Below, in pieces: positions 12,139 to 23,629 of a DNA stretch of 64,000 nt. The translations under genes and the position numbers were made by a program. Source of the DNA: Leucocoprinus leucothites (lineage: Eukaryota; Basidiomycota; Agaricomycetes; Agaricales; Agaricaceae); contig JAACJO010000053.1 in NCBI GenBank assembly GCA_013368445.1, positions 1-64,000 of the forward strand, in the 5' to 3' direction. Below the pieces are notes generated by a model. It worked only from the letters and a program-made list of their open reading frames with translations. It ran no database searches and was not told the DNA's origin. Numbering within the stretch: the first letter of the stretch is position 1; every line of letters begins with the position of its first letter.

Positions 12139-12192
12139 GCCATAAGACACCTAATTGTCCATACAGAAAATTAGGTGCCTTATGGCATGACT
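12139..12192. repeat. Short palindrome
   Basis: The arm catgccataagacacctaat is followed after a short loop by attaggtgccttatggcatg, its near-perfect reverse complement. The same words recur in the loop of the larger inverted repeat at 12317-12897, so both probably belong to one foldback family. Confidence 0.7.
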
Positions 12193-12316
12193 TGAAATTT
12201 ATTGATGAGATATCTAATGTTATAGGAAGACCCTAGCTTCAACTGTGCATATCTTTGATGTGGAACTACCTGCAGTAAGAATCCCTAAAGCAGATGTCTC
12301 GAATAAGCCCAAAACT

Positions 12317-12897
12317 GTTGTGCTGAGCATGTGCAGTCTGCCTGTATCTCCCTCTTTCTCTCTCCCTCTTACCAGACACTCTAGTTTCTCTACAGTTCAA
12401 AGCACTGCATGGGCAACCAAGGGTGCTCTGGATTCAGATTTACCAACCTTGAACATTCCCAGGTGCACCAAAAATGTGTCCACTATGGCCAGAAACATGT
12501 TTAACTCAGTTTTATCTAGCATCACCTTATAGTGATGTATAGAAATGATTGTATTGGGTGGCTAATTTTCCATACCAAGAATTAGGTGCCTTATGGCACA
12601 AGATCAGTGACATCACTATATTCAGCACTTAATTCTTCAGATGGAAAATTAGTTGCTCAGACCAATCATTTCTATACATCATTAGAAGGTAATACTAGAT
12701 AAAGCTGAGTTAGACATGTTTCTGGCCATAGTGGACACATTTTTGTTGCACCTGGGGGTGTTCAAGGTTGGAAAATCTGAATCCAGAGCACCCTTGGTTG
12801 CCTATGCAGTACTTTGAACTGTAGAGAAACTAGAGTGTCTGGTAAGAGGGAGAGAGAAAGAGGGAGATACAGGTAGACTGCACATACTCAGCACAAC
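12317..12897. repeat. Large foldback (MITE-like) inverted repeat
   Basis: The left arm (12317-about 12577) and right arm (about 12640-12897) pair about a centre near 12607. Outer ends are gttgtgctgagcatg and catactcagcacaac. Both arms carry the same markers, such as cagacactctagtttctc and gagaaactagagtgtctg. Pairing is imperfect by eye, with several point differences and a small indel, so the copy is old. It has no coding capacity. Confidence 0.75.
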
Positions 12898-13615
12898 ATC
12901 AGCAATCTTTGGTCTGCTACCCCATTGTTAGGTAACACTAGGTAATACAGTAGTGCACTAATGTACCCCCCCTATATACAGCACTCTGCTAATATTATGT
13001 AGTATTAGTGTAGTGCTATATAGCTTAACTGAAGTGCTAGTGAGTGTTACCTAGCTTAGCCAGGGTGTTAGTGAGTACTACCTGGTGAAGCCAAAATGAT
13101 AGTGAGTGCTAATGAGTGCTATTCAGGTAAGCTAAATTGCTAGGGATATATAACAAAATGCTGGTCCAGCCTGGTCCTGGCTACCTTGTAGGGTCTGGTA
13201 TATGGTGGCTACTGCTGGAGTCTGGTATTTGTAATCCACAAACTGGAAATAGAAATATATATATATATATATATAGTATGGTATATATATAGGAAATTTA
13301 CATATAATATATATAAAGCCAAAAGGTCCCAGAATATCTATAATATACTACACCCCCATATTCCTATAGTCTTACTTTGCTAAATACTATAATCTTGCAA
13401 GATAATCTTATCTAAAGATAAGACATCCCTCTTGAATTCTACTGACACTCAGCCTATAAAAATACACCTGATCATATGTTAGTAAATCAAGATTAGCTGA
13501 AAAGATAATAACTCACTATTATTCCTCTTAGAAGGAAATAATACCAAGAAGACTCAAATGAGCATCAAGAATAACTAAAGGCCATAAGTACTCACCAACT
13601 AGTGTATTCCTCAGA
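12898..13615. other. AT-rich non-coding stretch with a TA microsatellite
   Basis: A run of TA dinucleotides lies at about 13255-13275. Words of the type gctagtgagtgctac recur at 13010-13130. I see no gene. Confidence 0.5.
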
Positions 13616-13852
13616 CAACCTCACTCTCTTGTCCTCTCAACCTTATTCTCTTGCTTGCCCAACCTCACTCTCCTCCCAACCTAGCTCTTCTCCCAACCTC
13701 ACTCTCCTCCCAACTGCTCCTCCCAACATGGCTATTCTTCCAACCTCACTCTCCTCTCAACCTGTCCTTCCAACCTGTCCTCCCAACCTCACTCTCCTTC
13801 CAACCTCTCCTTCCAACCTCACTCTTTTACCTTCCCAACCTACCTGGTTGAC
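13616..13852. repeat. Pyrimidine minisatellite
   Basis: Imperfect tandem units of about 17 bp of the form ccaacctcactctcctc fill the interval. The apparent ORF through it (repeats of LPTSL) is only the translation of the repeat. Confidence 0.8.
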
Positions 13853-13970
13853 CTCCTACATGATATATATATATAAGTGGCTCTTGATGATAGAAGAGTA
13901 GAATATACCTCTGCTACAAGTTACTTGAGTGAGATAAAAGTTTAAAGGCAAGGAGAAGTGTTGAGTGCAT

Positions 13971-14371
13971 AGAAAGCAAACTCTGGTTTTGAAGTTCAAC
14001 ATATTCACATGATCATGTGATGTCTCTGCTTGTGCCAACATGCCCTAACCCTAAATTGGTGGAAGTCATGTGCTTGAGTACTGCCTGGGCACTGCTTGGG
14101 CAGTTAATTTCTGAACTATATATGTTATAAACAAGCTTCTCAGGTAAATTCAATAAGCTAAACATATTTCCTGGAGCTCAAAGAATTCAAACAATAGGCT
14201 CTGAAGAAGAGTGGCTGAGTCACATGATCAAATAAGTACCTGTTAGCTCCTGCCCAGGCAGTACTCAAGCACATGACTTCTATCAATTTAGGGTTAGGGT
14301 ATGTTGGCTCAAGCAGAGGTATCACATGATTATGTGAATATGTTGAACTTCAAAACCAGAGTTTGCTTTCT
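13971..14371. repeat. Foldback element with telomere-like words
   Basis: Arms of about 123 bp (13971-14093 and 14249-14371) are reverse complements around a 155-bp loop; coordinates pair to a constant sum of 28342 at the points I checked. Each arm contains two telomere-type units: ccctaaccctaa at 14043-14054 and its complement ttagggttaggg at 14288-14299. It is non-coding and MITE-like. Confidence 0.75.
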
Positions 14372-14375
14372 ACTC

Positions 14376-14510
14376 TACCCTCTCTCTCCTCCCTTCTCTG
14401 TCCTTTTGCCCTCTCTCTTCTTCCCTCCCTCTTCTCCCTCTCCTCCACCCTCTCTAGATGTCCCCTCCTTTTCCTTTCCCTCACTTTCATCTTTATTCTC
14501 TCTAATTGTA
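14376..14510. repeat. Pyrimidine-rich low-complexity tract
   Basis: An almost uninterrupted C/T run (ctctctcctcccttctctg and similar) without a fixed unit. It is not coding. Confidence 0.7.
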
Positions 14511-14529
14511 ATATTGGTTAAATTAGATA

Positions 14530-16772
14530 AGGTATGGGACATCAGGAACACACATATGTCATATAAGTAGTCCAGCACCAAAATGTCAAGGGGAATTATG
14601 ATGACAACATGGATTTCTGAGGTAAAGTAGCTCCTAGAGAAGTTTCAGACAGGGCTAGTGAACATATCCTAGGAACTAAAATGTTGAAAAAATCATTGTA
14701 TAATATTTAATTACAAGTTTTTTATTTTTTTGACAAAAGTTGCTCAAAATGTCATATTAAACCATTTGGCAAAGGTCAAGAGGCAGTGAGGCTCTGCAAA
14801 GTGCGATATTTTGCCACTTACATAATACAATCATGTGATATCTAGAGTGTCAGAAAGGCAAAAGAAAATGGGAAAGAAATATCCAAAAATTGCAAAAAAC
14901 CACTCAAGTTACATGGGAAATCATTCAAAGGCAAATTGGGCATGACTAAGGAACCTAGTCAGGGCAAACCAGCAGAAAAGTCCACCCCAAAACTCAATTT
15001 CTAGTCCTTTAGATCATAGAATGGACTCCTACTCTCCTTCTGTAGTGGATCTTCAGCCTTCTGTTGTTCTAGAGCCAGCTTCTGAGTCATCTAGCTGTGA
15101 TGGAGGTGTCTACAGTGGTGCTGATGGGTCAGAGGGTGACAGAGATGAGGAGGAATGTGAAGAGATACCAACAGAAAGTGAAGTTCAGAAGTTTGCAGCC
15201 ACCATGCAGGCAGTGTTTCAGGTCACATTTTGAGCAGAAATGGAGGCCCCGGGGAATAAACCAAAATGCCCTCAACATTATACTGGAAACTCTGCAAGAA
15301 CAAAGCAACATTATGCTACAAAACAATGAAAATTAGCCAAGAAAGGTCAAGAGATGATTGATCAATTCCTTACCTCTCCTGAAGCTCAAAGCAAAGCTCA
15401 GGGCAGCCAGATCGTCAAAGACAATGTTCCAGACAGTAAAGAAGAGTATATTGAAAAGATTGAGGTTGAGGACGAGATGGAGGAGTATCTAGAACACATT
15501 TTTGGTCTGGAGGAGAATGATGTGAGTTACAATGAGTTTTCTACCCATATTGAACTCACCACTGTCTAGGAACCCAAGAATGCGATGGATACCATTGAAA
15601 CAATCCTTTAGCAATGGGATAAGCATGTCCTAGAGGCTAGAAACACTGTTAGAAATCTTTTACAAGACATAAAAAATCGAAACATACCTCTTGATGACAG
15701 CCCAAAGTCACAGGCAGACTAGTCCTTGAACCAGATGTTCTACAAGGACTTTCCAGCACTCCAGCAAGCAAAGAGCAAGCTTACCTCCCTATCTAAGGAC
15801 AAAAGGCTTGCCCCTCTCACCCAAACTTGCCTCCTATCCATGACTGCCACCCTCAACTTCTATCTTGATGTAGAGCTCAGCTATAGCTAGCATGAGATAT
15901 CAGTTCTTGCTACTAAAGCTGCATGCCAAAGTATCAGTCATGCACAAACCATAAGAACATGGAGATACAATTACCTGCGCAATGGAGAACTTCCACTCTA
16001 TAATCATGGTGCTCCAACAACCCCATCAATTATTGATGATGAGGACTTCTCATTGGAACTTCAGTTATATCATATCAAGAAGGAAAATGGTGGACACATA
16101 CAAGCTGAAGACATTGTTGATTATGTCTCATTACTGGAGGTGTGAAGTCAATTTGGATCAAGAATTTCAAAAACCATCACCATCTGGACTATACAACAAT
16201 AGCTTCATTGACTAAGCTGGTGATATACCTGAAAGTGGAACAGAATGTACATTGATGGTCATGAGCAAGAGGATGTAGTTGAATACCAGGAGGGGTTTGT
16301 TGTCTGCTGGAAGACTGAATATGAGCCTCAAATGTTCATCTATGACAATAATAGTTACTTGAAAACAAAACCTAATGGTTTTCCAGTTCCACAAAGAGAC
16401 CATTTCTGTATTGTCCCCTTAACACATGATGAATCAACCTTCTACCAAAACAATCAGAGAAAGACCAAGTGGTCACATCCAGGAGAGAAAACATCAACAG
16501 AGAGAAAGGGAGAAGGACCATTGGTGATAGTTTTAGAGTTTCTGTCACCTGATTGGGGCTGGTTGACACATGAGGGAGAGTGCATACTATTTTTAGTCTT
16601 TTAATCTCAGAGGTTTCTGACAGCTTCTGAGTAGAGAAGCTTGAATTTTCTTTCAGGAAGGGAAGAACAGAGATGGGTATTTCGGTGGAGATGACCTCTT
16701 GGCTCAAGTTGATCATGCCATTGATATTTTTGAAGGCAAAACAAATGGCTTTATGACAGGACTTTGGCTTTT
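14530..16772 (+). mobile_element. Transposon A, truncated copy of the 3.12-kb TA-inserting family
   Basis: The left end aggtatgggacatcagg follows a TA at 14528-14529 and matches the ends of B and C. The body matches B in reverse orientation up to base 16772, where an LTR begins. The 3' third of the element, including the second and third catalytic motifs, is missing here, so A cannot encode a full transposase. Confidence 0.8.
15021..16600 (+). pseudogene. Transposase fragment of transposon A
   Basis: The frame begins MDSYSPSVVDLQPSVV and is broken by several stops (for example TAG near 15720 and 15886). Conserved pieces include KDFPALQQAKSKLTSLSKDK, TATLNFYLDVELSYS, FIYDNNSYLKTKPNGFPVPQ and PLTHDESTFYQNNQRKTKW, which holds the likely first catalytic Asp. 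The opening exon is identical to that of B. The pieces lie in one plausible order, so this is a decayed gene rather than several small ones. Confidence 0.72.
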
Positions 16773-17314
16773 TGTTACAATCTGTGATTGTGACCTCTTC
16801 AATTTGATCTCTGACTATTCTTTCAACTTCTGATTTCTGTGATTTTCATTATCTACTATTTCTATGAATATTTCACAGCCTGTTTCTGCTTATCATTCTA
16901 TCCTTTTTCATTTGTGCTCATATTCATTTCTGCAATTCCATTTCTGTTTGTTGTTCTCCATTGTATTGTGTCTATCATTGTCTATTTATCTTTCATTTAT
17001 CTGTTTATTCCCTTATCATCATGTTGTGAGTTTTGTAATATTTATGTGTTATTTGTCTGATCTTATGTTATCTTAAATATGTTGCTACTAGCTCATGTAT
17101 TATCCATTCTGAATATCAACTAAGATTCCACTCTGACTCTCTGTCCATTATTCCTTCAGTGTTGAATTCCAATTCACACTGCTTGTTATCTTCCTCATAG
17201 ACCAAATTGGTCAATGCAATATTGGAAGGGCATAGCACATATGCTGAAGCCAATGACTGATCTCTCCATAACTTTTATGTGCTTAGTAGGCACTGGTAAT
17301 TGGCATATCTTGAT
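16773..17314 (+). repeat. LTR of Ty3/gypsy family IV
   Basis: It starts TGTTACAATCTG and is colinear with the solo LTR at 54728-55274 over its whole length; the match ends near tcttgata at 17314. It begins exactly where homology of A to B stops. A gag remnant follows in the same orientation, so this is probably a 5' LTR. Confidence 0.75.
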
Positions 17315-18933
17315 AGTATATTCAGAATCCCAACTTTTAGTATCATTCTCTTAATATGTCTACAACTCTTACTTGCAATACTGCTCATACTCATGGTATT
17401 TCTGTCCAGAATCATCCACTTCCCTCTTGATGCATACCTTCTACTTGTGGTAGAGGTGGTGCTCCTTCTACTCCTTGGTTTTCAGGTCCACCTCAAAATA
17501 GATATGAAGCTTTGTGTAGGACTATTCATGAGTCTAAAGAAGATGAACCCTAGGCTGAGCATGATCAGGTCAGTGTTGACCACAATGAAGACAACAAGGA
17601 AGAAGAGGAGAATAATGCACAAGAACTAGAGGGCAATACCCAAATTTTCAAACCTGAAGACTTGGGTCAGGATGATAAACATTTGGATAATGATGGTGCT
17701 GATGCAGAAGGTGGAGATGGTGATGGAGGTCCTCCTGATGATGATCCTGATGATGAAGGTGACCCAGAGGATGAGCCTGACAAGCCTCCTTATCACTGCC
17801 ATCATTAAAACCCAGACCCTAAAGAATGATTCCTGAATATTATAGATTGTTTTGCAACTAACCTCAAAAATCACAATCATGCTCCCCAGCCTGTTGTTAA
17901 GACAGAACACATTAAGGCTAAAGAGCCCAATACATTTGATGGCTCCAAGCCTCAGAAACTAGATGAGTTCCTCTTTCAATGCTGCTTATATTTCAATACT
18001 AATCCATTGCAATTTACTACAGAACATGCGAAGGTTAGCTTTGCAATGACCTTTCTCAAGGGACCTGCTCAGCAGCACTTTCAAACAGTTCTTCAAGTGG
18101 AGTATGACTAGGACATCATCTCCTGGTTTTAGGAATTTCAATTATTTGCAGATGAGTTGCATGAGAATTTTGGGGCTCTTGATCATGACACAAAGGCAGT
18201 GGAGGAGTTGGAACACCTTCACATGGGTCATAATTGGACCATCACAAAGTATAATGTTGAGTTCTCACAACCTGCTAGTATCTTGGGATGGCCCAACAAC
18301 ATCCTAGTCTACTACTATTATCAAGGCCTTCTGGATCACATTTCCAACATCATCTCCAGCTCTCCTACTGGCAAATCCTCTTCTCTTGCTGATATGCGAT
18401 GTCTCACTATGAAAATCAACAACAACTACTGGTCTCATGTCCATGAAAAGAAGCATACTGGTGAAAAACCAGATCAGTCTTTGACATGTCCTGATATGCA
18501 GAATCAGCAGAATCAGCAGAACAAAAACAAGGGGAAGAACAACAACAATCACTAGCAGAATTCATTGCAGCAGTCCAACACACCTTCCAATCATCCTTCC
18601 AACAATCCTAAACTATCCCAGAAATCATCAAATCCTTCTTCCTCATCACAACCTTCCAACCCTCTTGCTGGAAAACTCAACAAGGACAGTAAGCTGACTG
18701 CTCAAGAGTGTCAGCATCACATTGGAAATGGGCAATGCTTATACTGTGGTGGAAATCACATGATTTGTGACTGTCCTTGCAAGAACAAGTCTGGTAATAC
18801 CAGTAATAATTCCAATTCTGCTTCTTCTTCTTCTAATGTGAACAAGTATAAAGGTCAAAAAGCCAAGGCCAACACAGACTCCAAGGATGCTCCACAACCT
18901 TTGGGCTCTCAATCTGAGAGTTCAAAAAAATAG
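17315..18933 (+). pseudogene. Ty3/gypsy family IV gag remnant
   Basis: Fragments in order are an acidic stretch (GPPDDDPDDEGDPEDEPD near 17730), the capsid-like core NTFDGSKPQKLDEFLFQC with FAMTFLKGPAQQHF (about 17930-18080), EELEHLHMGHNWTITKYNVE (about 18195), a Gln/Asn-rich hinge and a degenerate zinc knuckle QCLYCGGNHMICDC (about 18735). At least three stops (TAA near 17808, TAG near 18110 and 18130) break it. Protease and polymerase are absent: the element is cut off near 18950 by the R2 leader. Confidence 0.72.
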
Positions 18934-18959
18934 TGAGGCAATCCTCAGAACTCTGTGCA

Positions 18960-19432
18960 GGCTGAGGATTGCATTGAACTCTTGATTCTGCTGTGATTAG
19001 AAAATTAGTTTATCATCACCTTGGACTCACCTTTATAGTCACTAGGACTGTGTATTTGTAGTCTCTTAAGATTGCATAGATAACACTGTCTTCCAAGTAT
19101 TTACCCTTAGGTCTGGTATTCTTCAGAGATATGTCTATTCTTCTGGCAAATTTCTCTCTTCCATGCATCTACCCTCAGGTCTGGTATCTTGTTTGAGATT
19201 CAGGTTCAATGACCTTAGCTCTCACAAGTCTCCAAATGTTTTAAGAGCATGGGTAATTGTTCAGATTAATAGGAGTGATCCACAACTATTCCACTAGTTG
19301 GCAACATGTGTCAACCCTCTCTTTGTTGTTATGCACAATAGTTTTGAGACAGCTTGTGCAATAACCACAATAACCCAAATTGACAGTGTTTGAAGCATTG
19401 TTGGGTTCCTGGGAAAAGTAACAGCTCTGTGC
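18960..19432 (-). other. 5' leader of element R2 (family I relative), first part
   Basis: This is colinear with the untranslated leader of element I (39460-39918), for example gaaaattagtttat, acccttaggtctggtattc and taacagctctgtgcta. It ends at the TA (19433-19434) where transposon B inserted; the leader resumes at 25105. The gag expected below 18960 is missing. Confidence 0.75.
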
Positions 19433-21084
19433 TAAGATAGGAGACACCAGGATCTAGCACCTTATGTAAGCTGAAATGATAGATGCCAAAAGTGGCAAAA
19501 TATTTGATTTCATGATTTTGATGAGTGCCAAATATGACAAGAGCCTAATAGCATCTGCATACTTCTCTATATACTCTTTTTGGAGCTTCTTGACAAGCTC
19601 TGGAGGTAGCATGTAGTGGCCATGATATTTTTTATTTGCCCACACAGCTCCAGGACCTGTCAGATTCTAAGAATAAGCATTAAAGAAATAGGCAGCACAG
19701 TTTGCATAGCTACACAGAAGCGTCAGTGAATAACCAGTATGATCTGATTGTCATTCATACCATCAGATTTGAAGTAGAGGAATATTATCAAGGTACTCTT
19801 TCATCACAGCTTCTATTTCATCAATGTTTTCAGTCTTGGGTAAATTCCTATAGTGGAGTTTGGCTGCCCCCCAATACTGCTCAATAAAGTTGAGCTTGCA
19901 ATGATACTTGGCATAAAAGTCACATATCTGACCACAAAAAATAATGAGCTCCTTGAGATGGGATTTTTGATTGACAAAATCTGGTGGATTGAAGAGGAGC
20001 TGGCAGTAACAACAACCAGTATGGCCTTTTTCACATTTAAATCCTTCACATTGGGCTTGAAGATCTCCAGAGGATGGCCAAAGCCCTTGCTCTTTAATAA
20101 TGAGAGCTATACCCTTAAACCAGCCAGGCATTGTTGGGTAATCATCATCAAAATAAAGATCCTGATGCATTATCACACCACTCTTCTTGAATGACATTGA
20201 GCACATCTTTGGGCCATCTTTGTGGTGCTACCAAGACTCATGTGGGTTCTTTGGCATCTGTTGTGCTGAAAGGGCATCAGGTGCATGACATTGATGACTT
20301 GGGGCATTATCAAAAAGCCAAAGTCCTGTCATAAAGCCATTTGTTTTGCCTTCAAAAATATCAGTGGCATGATCAACTTGAGCCAAGAGGTCATCTCCAC
20401 TGAAATACCCATCTCTGTTCTTCCCTGCCCAAAAGAAAATTCAAGCTTCTCTGTTCAGAAGCTGTCAGAAACCTCTGAGATTAAAAGACTAAAAATAGTA
20501 TGCACTCTCCCTCATGTATCAACCAGCCCCATTCAGGTGACAGAAACTCTGAAATCATCACTGATGGTCCCTCTCCCTTTCTCTCCATCAAAGTTTTCTC
20601 TCTTGGATGTGACCACTTGGTCTTTCTCTGATCATTTTGGTAGAAGGTTGATTCATCATGTATTAAGGGGACAATGCAGAAACAGCCTCTTTGTGGAACT
20701 GGAAAACCATTAGGTTTTGTTTTCAAGTCACCATTGTTGTCATAGATGAACATTCAAGGCTCATATTCAGTCTTCTAGTGGGCAACAAACCCCTTCTTGT
20801 ATTCAACTATGGCCTCTTGCTCATGACTGTTGATGTACATTCCATTCTGCTTTTAGGTGTATTGCCAGCTTAGTCAATGAAGCCATCATTGCATGGTCTG
20901 GATGGTGATGTTTTTTGAAATTCTTGATCCAAATTGACTTCACACCTCCAGTAATGAGACATAATCAACAATTCCTTCAGCTTGTATGTGTCCACCATTT
21001 GCCTTCTCAATAAGATATAACTGAAGTTCCAATGAGAAGTCCTTATCATCAATGATTGATGGAGTTATTGGAGTACTGTAATTA

Positions 21085-23629
21085 CAGTTGACTTTTTCAT
21101 AATACATACAACTATATTACATAATTTTCATAATGCATCAGTTTCACCCCTTCACCATGCTGGAGAGTATAAAAATTGAATATTGCATAATGCATAGCAT
21201 TTTTGGGGGTTGTGCAGTATCATATGAAGGGAGTTTGAGGCTCATTGGGAATAAAATATGAAGAATCAAGGGTCAGTGTTTCCCCAACAACCACAGGGAG
21301 GGTGGTTCAATGCCTTTGTGAGGTTGTTAGGGTGTTTTCACCACCAATGAGACCTCACCAGCCAACTTGAAAACCTTGACCTCTTCCCAGGCCATACAAA
21401 CTATGTGTCAAAAAGGCCAAACCTAATCCAAATACACCCAAAACTCCAGTACAGTCTTCTCAGGCAAAGAAGAGATGCATCAATCTTATATTACATGACT
21501 GGATGATGGTCCTTGTATTTGTCAATGAACACCCAGATATGACACAGCAACAAGTGGCAAATCATTTTGCTACATTGTATGAAGATGCCTTGACCTTCAG
21601 TCAAGAAACCCTCTCTTGTAGATAAAACAATGTCCTAGTTTGATTGCACACATCAACAAAACCCCAAATGCCCTGTCATCAAAGCGACCTCATATTGTCA
21701 CATGCCTAGATGTGGAAAGAGCCCTATTTTTGTGGGTCAAGCATATGGAGGAGAAGGAAGAGCATGTTTCTAGGCCAATGCTTGTCACAAAGCAGCAGAG
21801 GATTGAGGACCAATTTGATGTCCCACAAGCTGAGTGACTGCAAAGTGACTCATGGGTCAGCTCATTCTATGCAAATTACAAGATCAAAGAATATCAATGT
21901 CATGGAGAAGCAGGATCAGTTGACCTCCTTGCCATTGAGAAGGAGCAATGGGGGGTCCAGAAGATTACAGACTGCTATAAACCCCAGGATCAATTCAATT
22001 TCAATGAGACTGGCTTCTTTCCTTAGTAAGTCTTGTGTCTTTAATAGAATTTGAATTTTGGAGAATTTTAACAATCTCCTTAGTGCTCCTCCTGAGCATG
22101 GGCTTGCAACACAACAAATGAGTGGAAAGAAGAAGGACAAGTTCCATATCTCAGTTGGAGTTACATATAATGCAGATAGCAGTGAGAAGCTTCCTCTATT
22201 CATTATAGGAAAGTCAAGGTGGCCTAAGGCTTTCTGTAGAAAGACACCAGGTGAACAAGGATCCTATTATTAGAATAATTCAAAGGCTTAGATGACCAAG
22301 AAAATATTCGAGGAGTAAGCTTTTGAAACTTGTTTCTTCTTCATTTACTGAGCACTGAGTTTTTATTCAGATGGATAAAGCAGCTTGATATCCAAATGAG
22401 AAGATTAAACCACCACATCCTCCTTCTCATTGATGGGTTTAGTGCTCATTACATTAATTATAAGCCTCAGCACATCCAAATAGAATATTTTGGGCCAAAT
22501 ATAACCTCTCATGTTCAGCCATGTGATGCTGGAATTATTTGGTATCTCAAGACCCACTATCAATAAGCATTTTTCAAATGAGCTATTGATATAAATGAAG
22601 CTGATGAATGTGACATTCATAAAATCAATATCTATGAGGCAATGCTTATGATACAGGAGGCATGGAATGAAATCACAGCTGAGACAATTGAGCACTACTG
22701 GATACACACTCATATCCAGCCTACTTTAGGCTCACAATCCACTACTCCAAGTCCATGATCTATCACTACTGTGCAGTCCAATGAGCTCTCAGCCATGGCT
22801 TAGTCTCTACTATCTCTGTGTGCTTGGGATATCATCTGAGGGTTTGCAGTGTCATCCTTGACCATGCTGGAAGCCCAGGAGAAGTTGTAAGAGATGCTAG
22901 GGAATGCATACAAGGAGGAAGAGTGGACACCTGCATTCAATCTTGTGTTTCATGCTGAAGAGAACATTAACCAAGCCCTAGAAGAGATCAATGTAATAGC
23001 CAACTCTTTGGAGTGCTTGAGCACCAAAGAACCCAAATGCCAGATCCTTAAAGATGTACCAAAGTCACAACAGCTCAAAGAGCTTGAGAACGACCCCCTT
23101 GCACAAGTTGATGAACTCAAAACACAATGTTGTTGCATTGGAGCTCCTTTTACACTTGAAGAGATGTTGAATCCTGTAGAGGAGAGAGAAGTTGGGGAAT
23201 TAGAGTATGTTTTTGAGGGAGGTAATGCAGAGATAGTGCAGAAGATCAAGGATGAGTTTGCTGGAGTGTCAGAGAATGCTGTGGAGGTGGAGGAGTTAGA
23301 TGATGAGAGTGGAGATGATGATCAAGCTCACAAAGTTTCAAGGGCACAAGTAGTGTAGATGTGCCATCAGATGGAGAGCCTTTGTCTCAGCCATAGCAGC
23401 ACATACACAAATTCCCTTGGTCTTCTTTGATATCTCCACAAGTATAGGGCTCATTTGACAAAGGATATGCTGCAAAGTGCAAAGCAGATGACACTTGATA
23501 GATTCTTTTGATCATGTGTTATTTTTGTCACATAGTAACACACCGGTGCTTATATATGGTCTTACATAAATGTCATTATGCATTTGAATTTCTGCTCTCT
23601 GATATTATGCATTATGAAAAAGTCAACTG
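21085..23629 (+). mobile_element. Pogo-like transposon P1 inserted in B
   Basis: It has terminal inverted repeats CAGTTGACTTTTTCATAAT at both ends (21085 and, reversed, up to 23629). The left TA (21083-21084) is intact; the right copy reads CA, a one-base change. Length 2545 bp plus TSD exactly accounts for the offset in the A/B palindrome. It encodes a pogo/Tigger-type transposase, now broken. Confidence 0.88.
21640..23358 (+). pseudogene. Pogo/CENP-B-type transposase of P1 (broken)
   Basis: A CENP-B-type helix-turn-helix lies at 21640-21837 (SKRPHIVTCLDVERALFLWV). The first catalytic block reads NFNETGFF near 21995, where family members have D, so the first Asp is lost. Then come KKKDKFHISVGVTYNADSSE, LPLFIIGKSRWPKAFCRKTP, the second block LLIDGFSAHYINYKP (22435) and ITSHVQPCDAGIIWYLKTHY. 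A C-terminal tail continues at 22894-23358. Frameshifts and stops occur near 21838, 22024, 22271 and 22567. The element is dead in trans as well as in cis for protein supply. Confidence 0.75.

Noticed and set aside
12245..12532. Short plus-strand open frame
   Set aside because: It lies within the arm of a foldback repeat and matches nothing I recognise.
13616..13901. Open frame of repeated LPTSL units
   Set aside because: It is only the translation of a pyrimidine minisatellite and has no start context or homology.
18960..19432. Repeat shared with 39460-39918 taken first as an LTR
   Set aside because: It lies inside the PBS-to-gag interval of element I and lacks matching TSDs, so it is the untranslated leader of family I.
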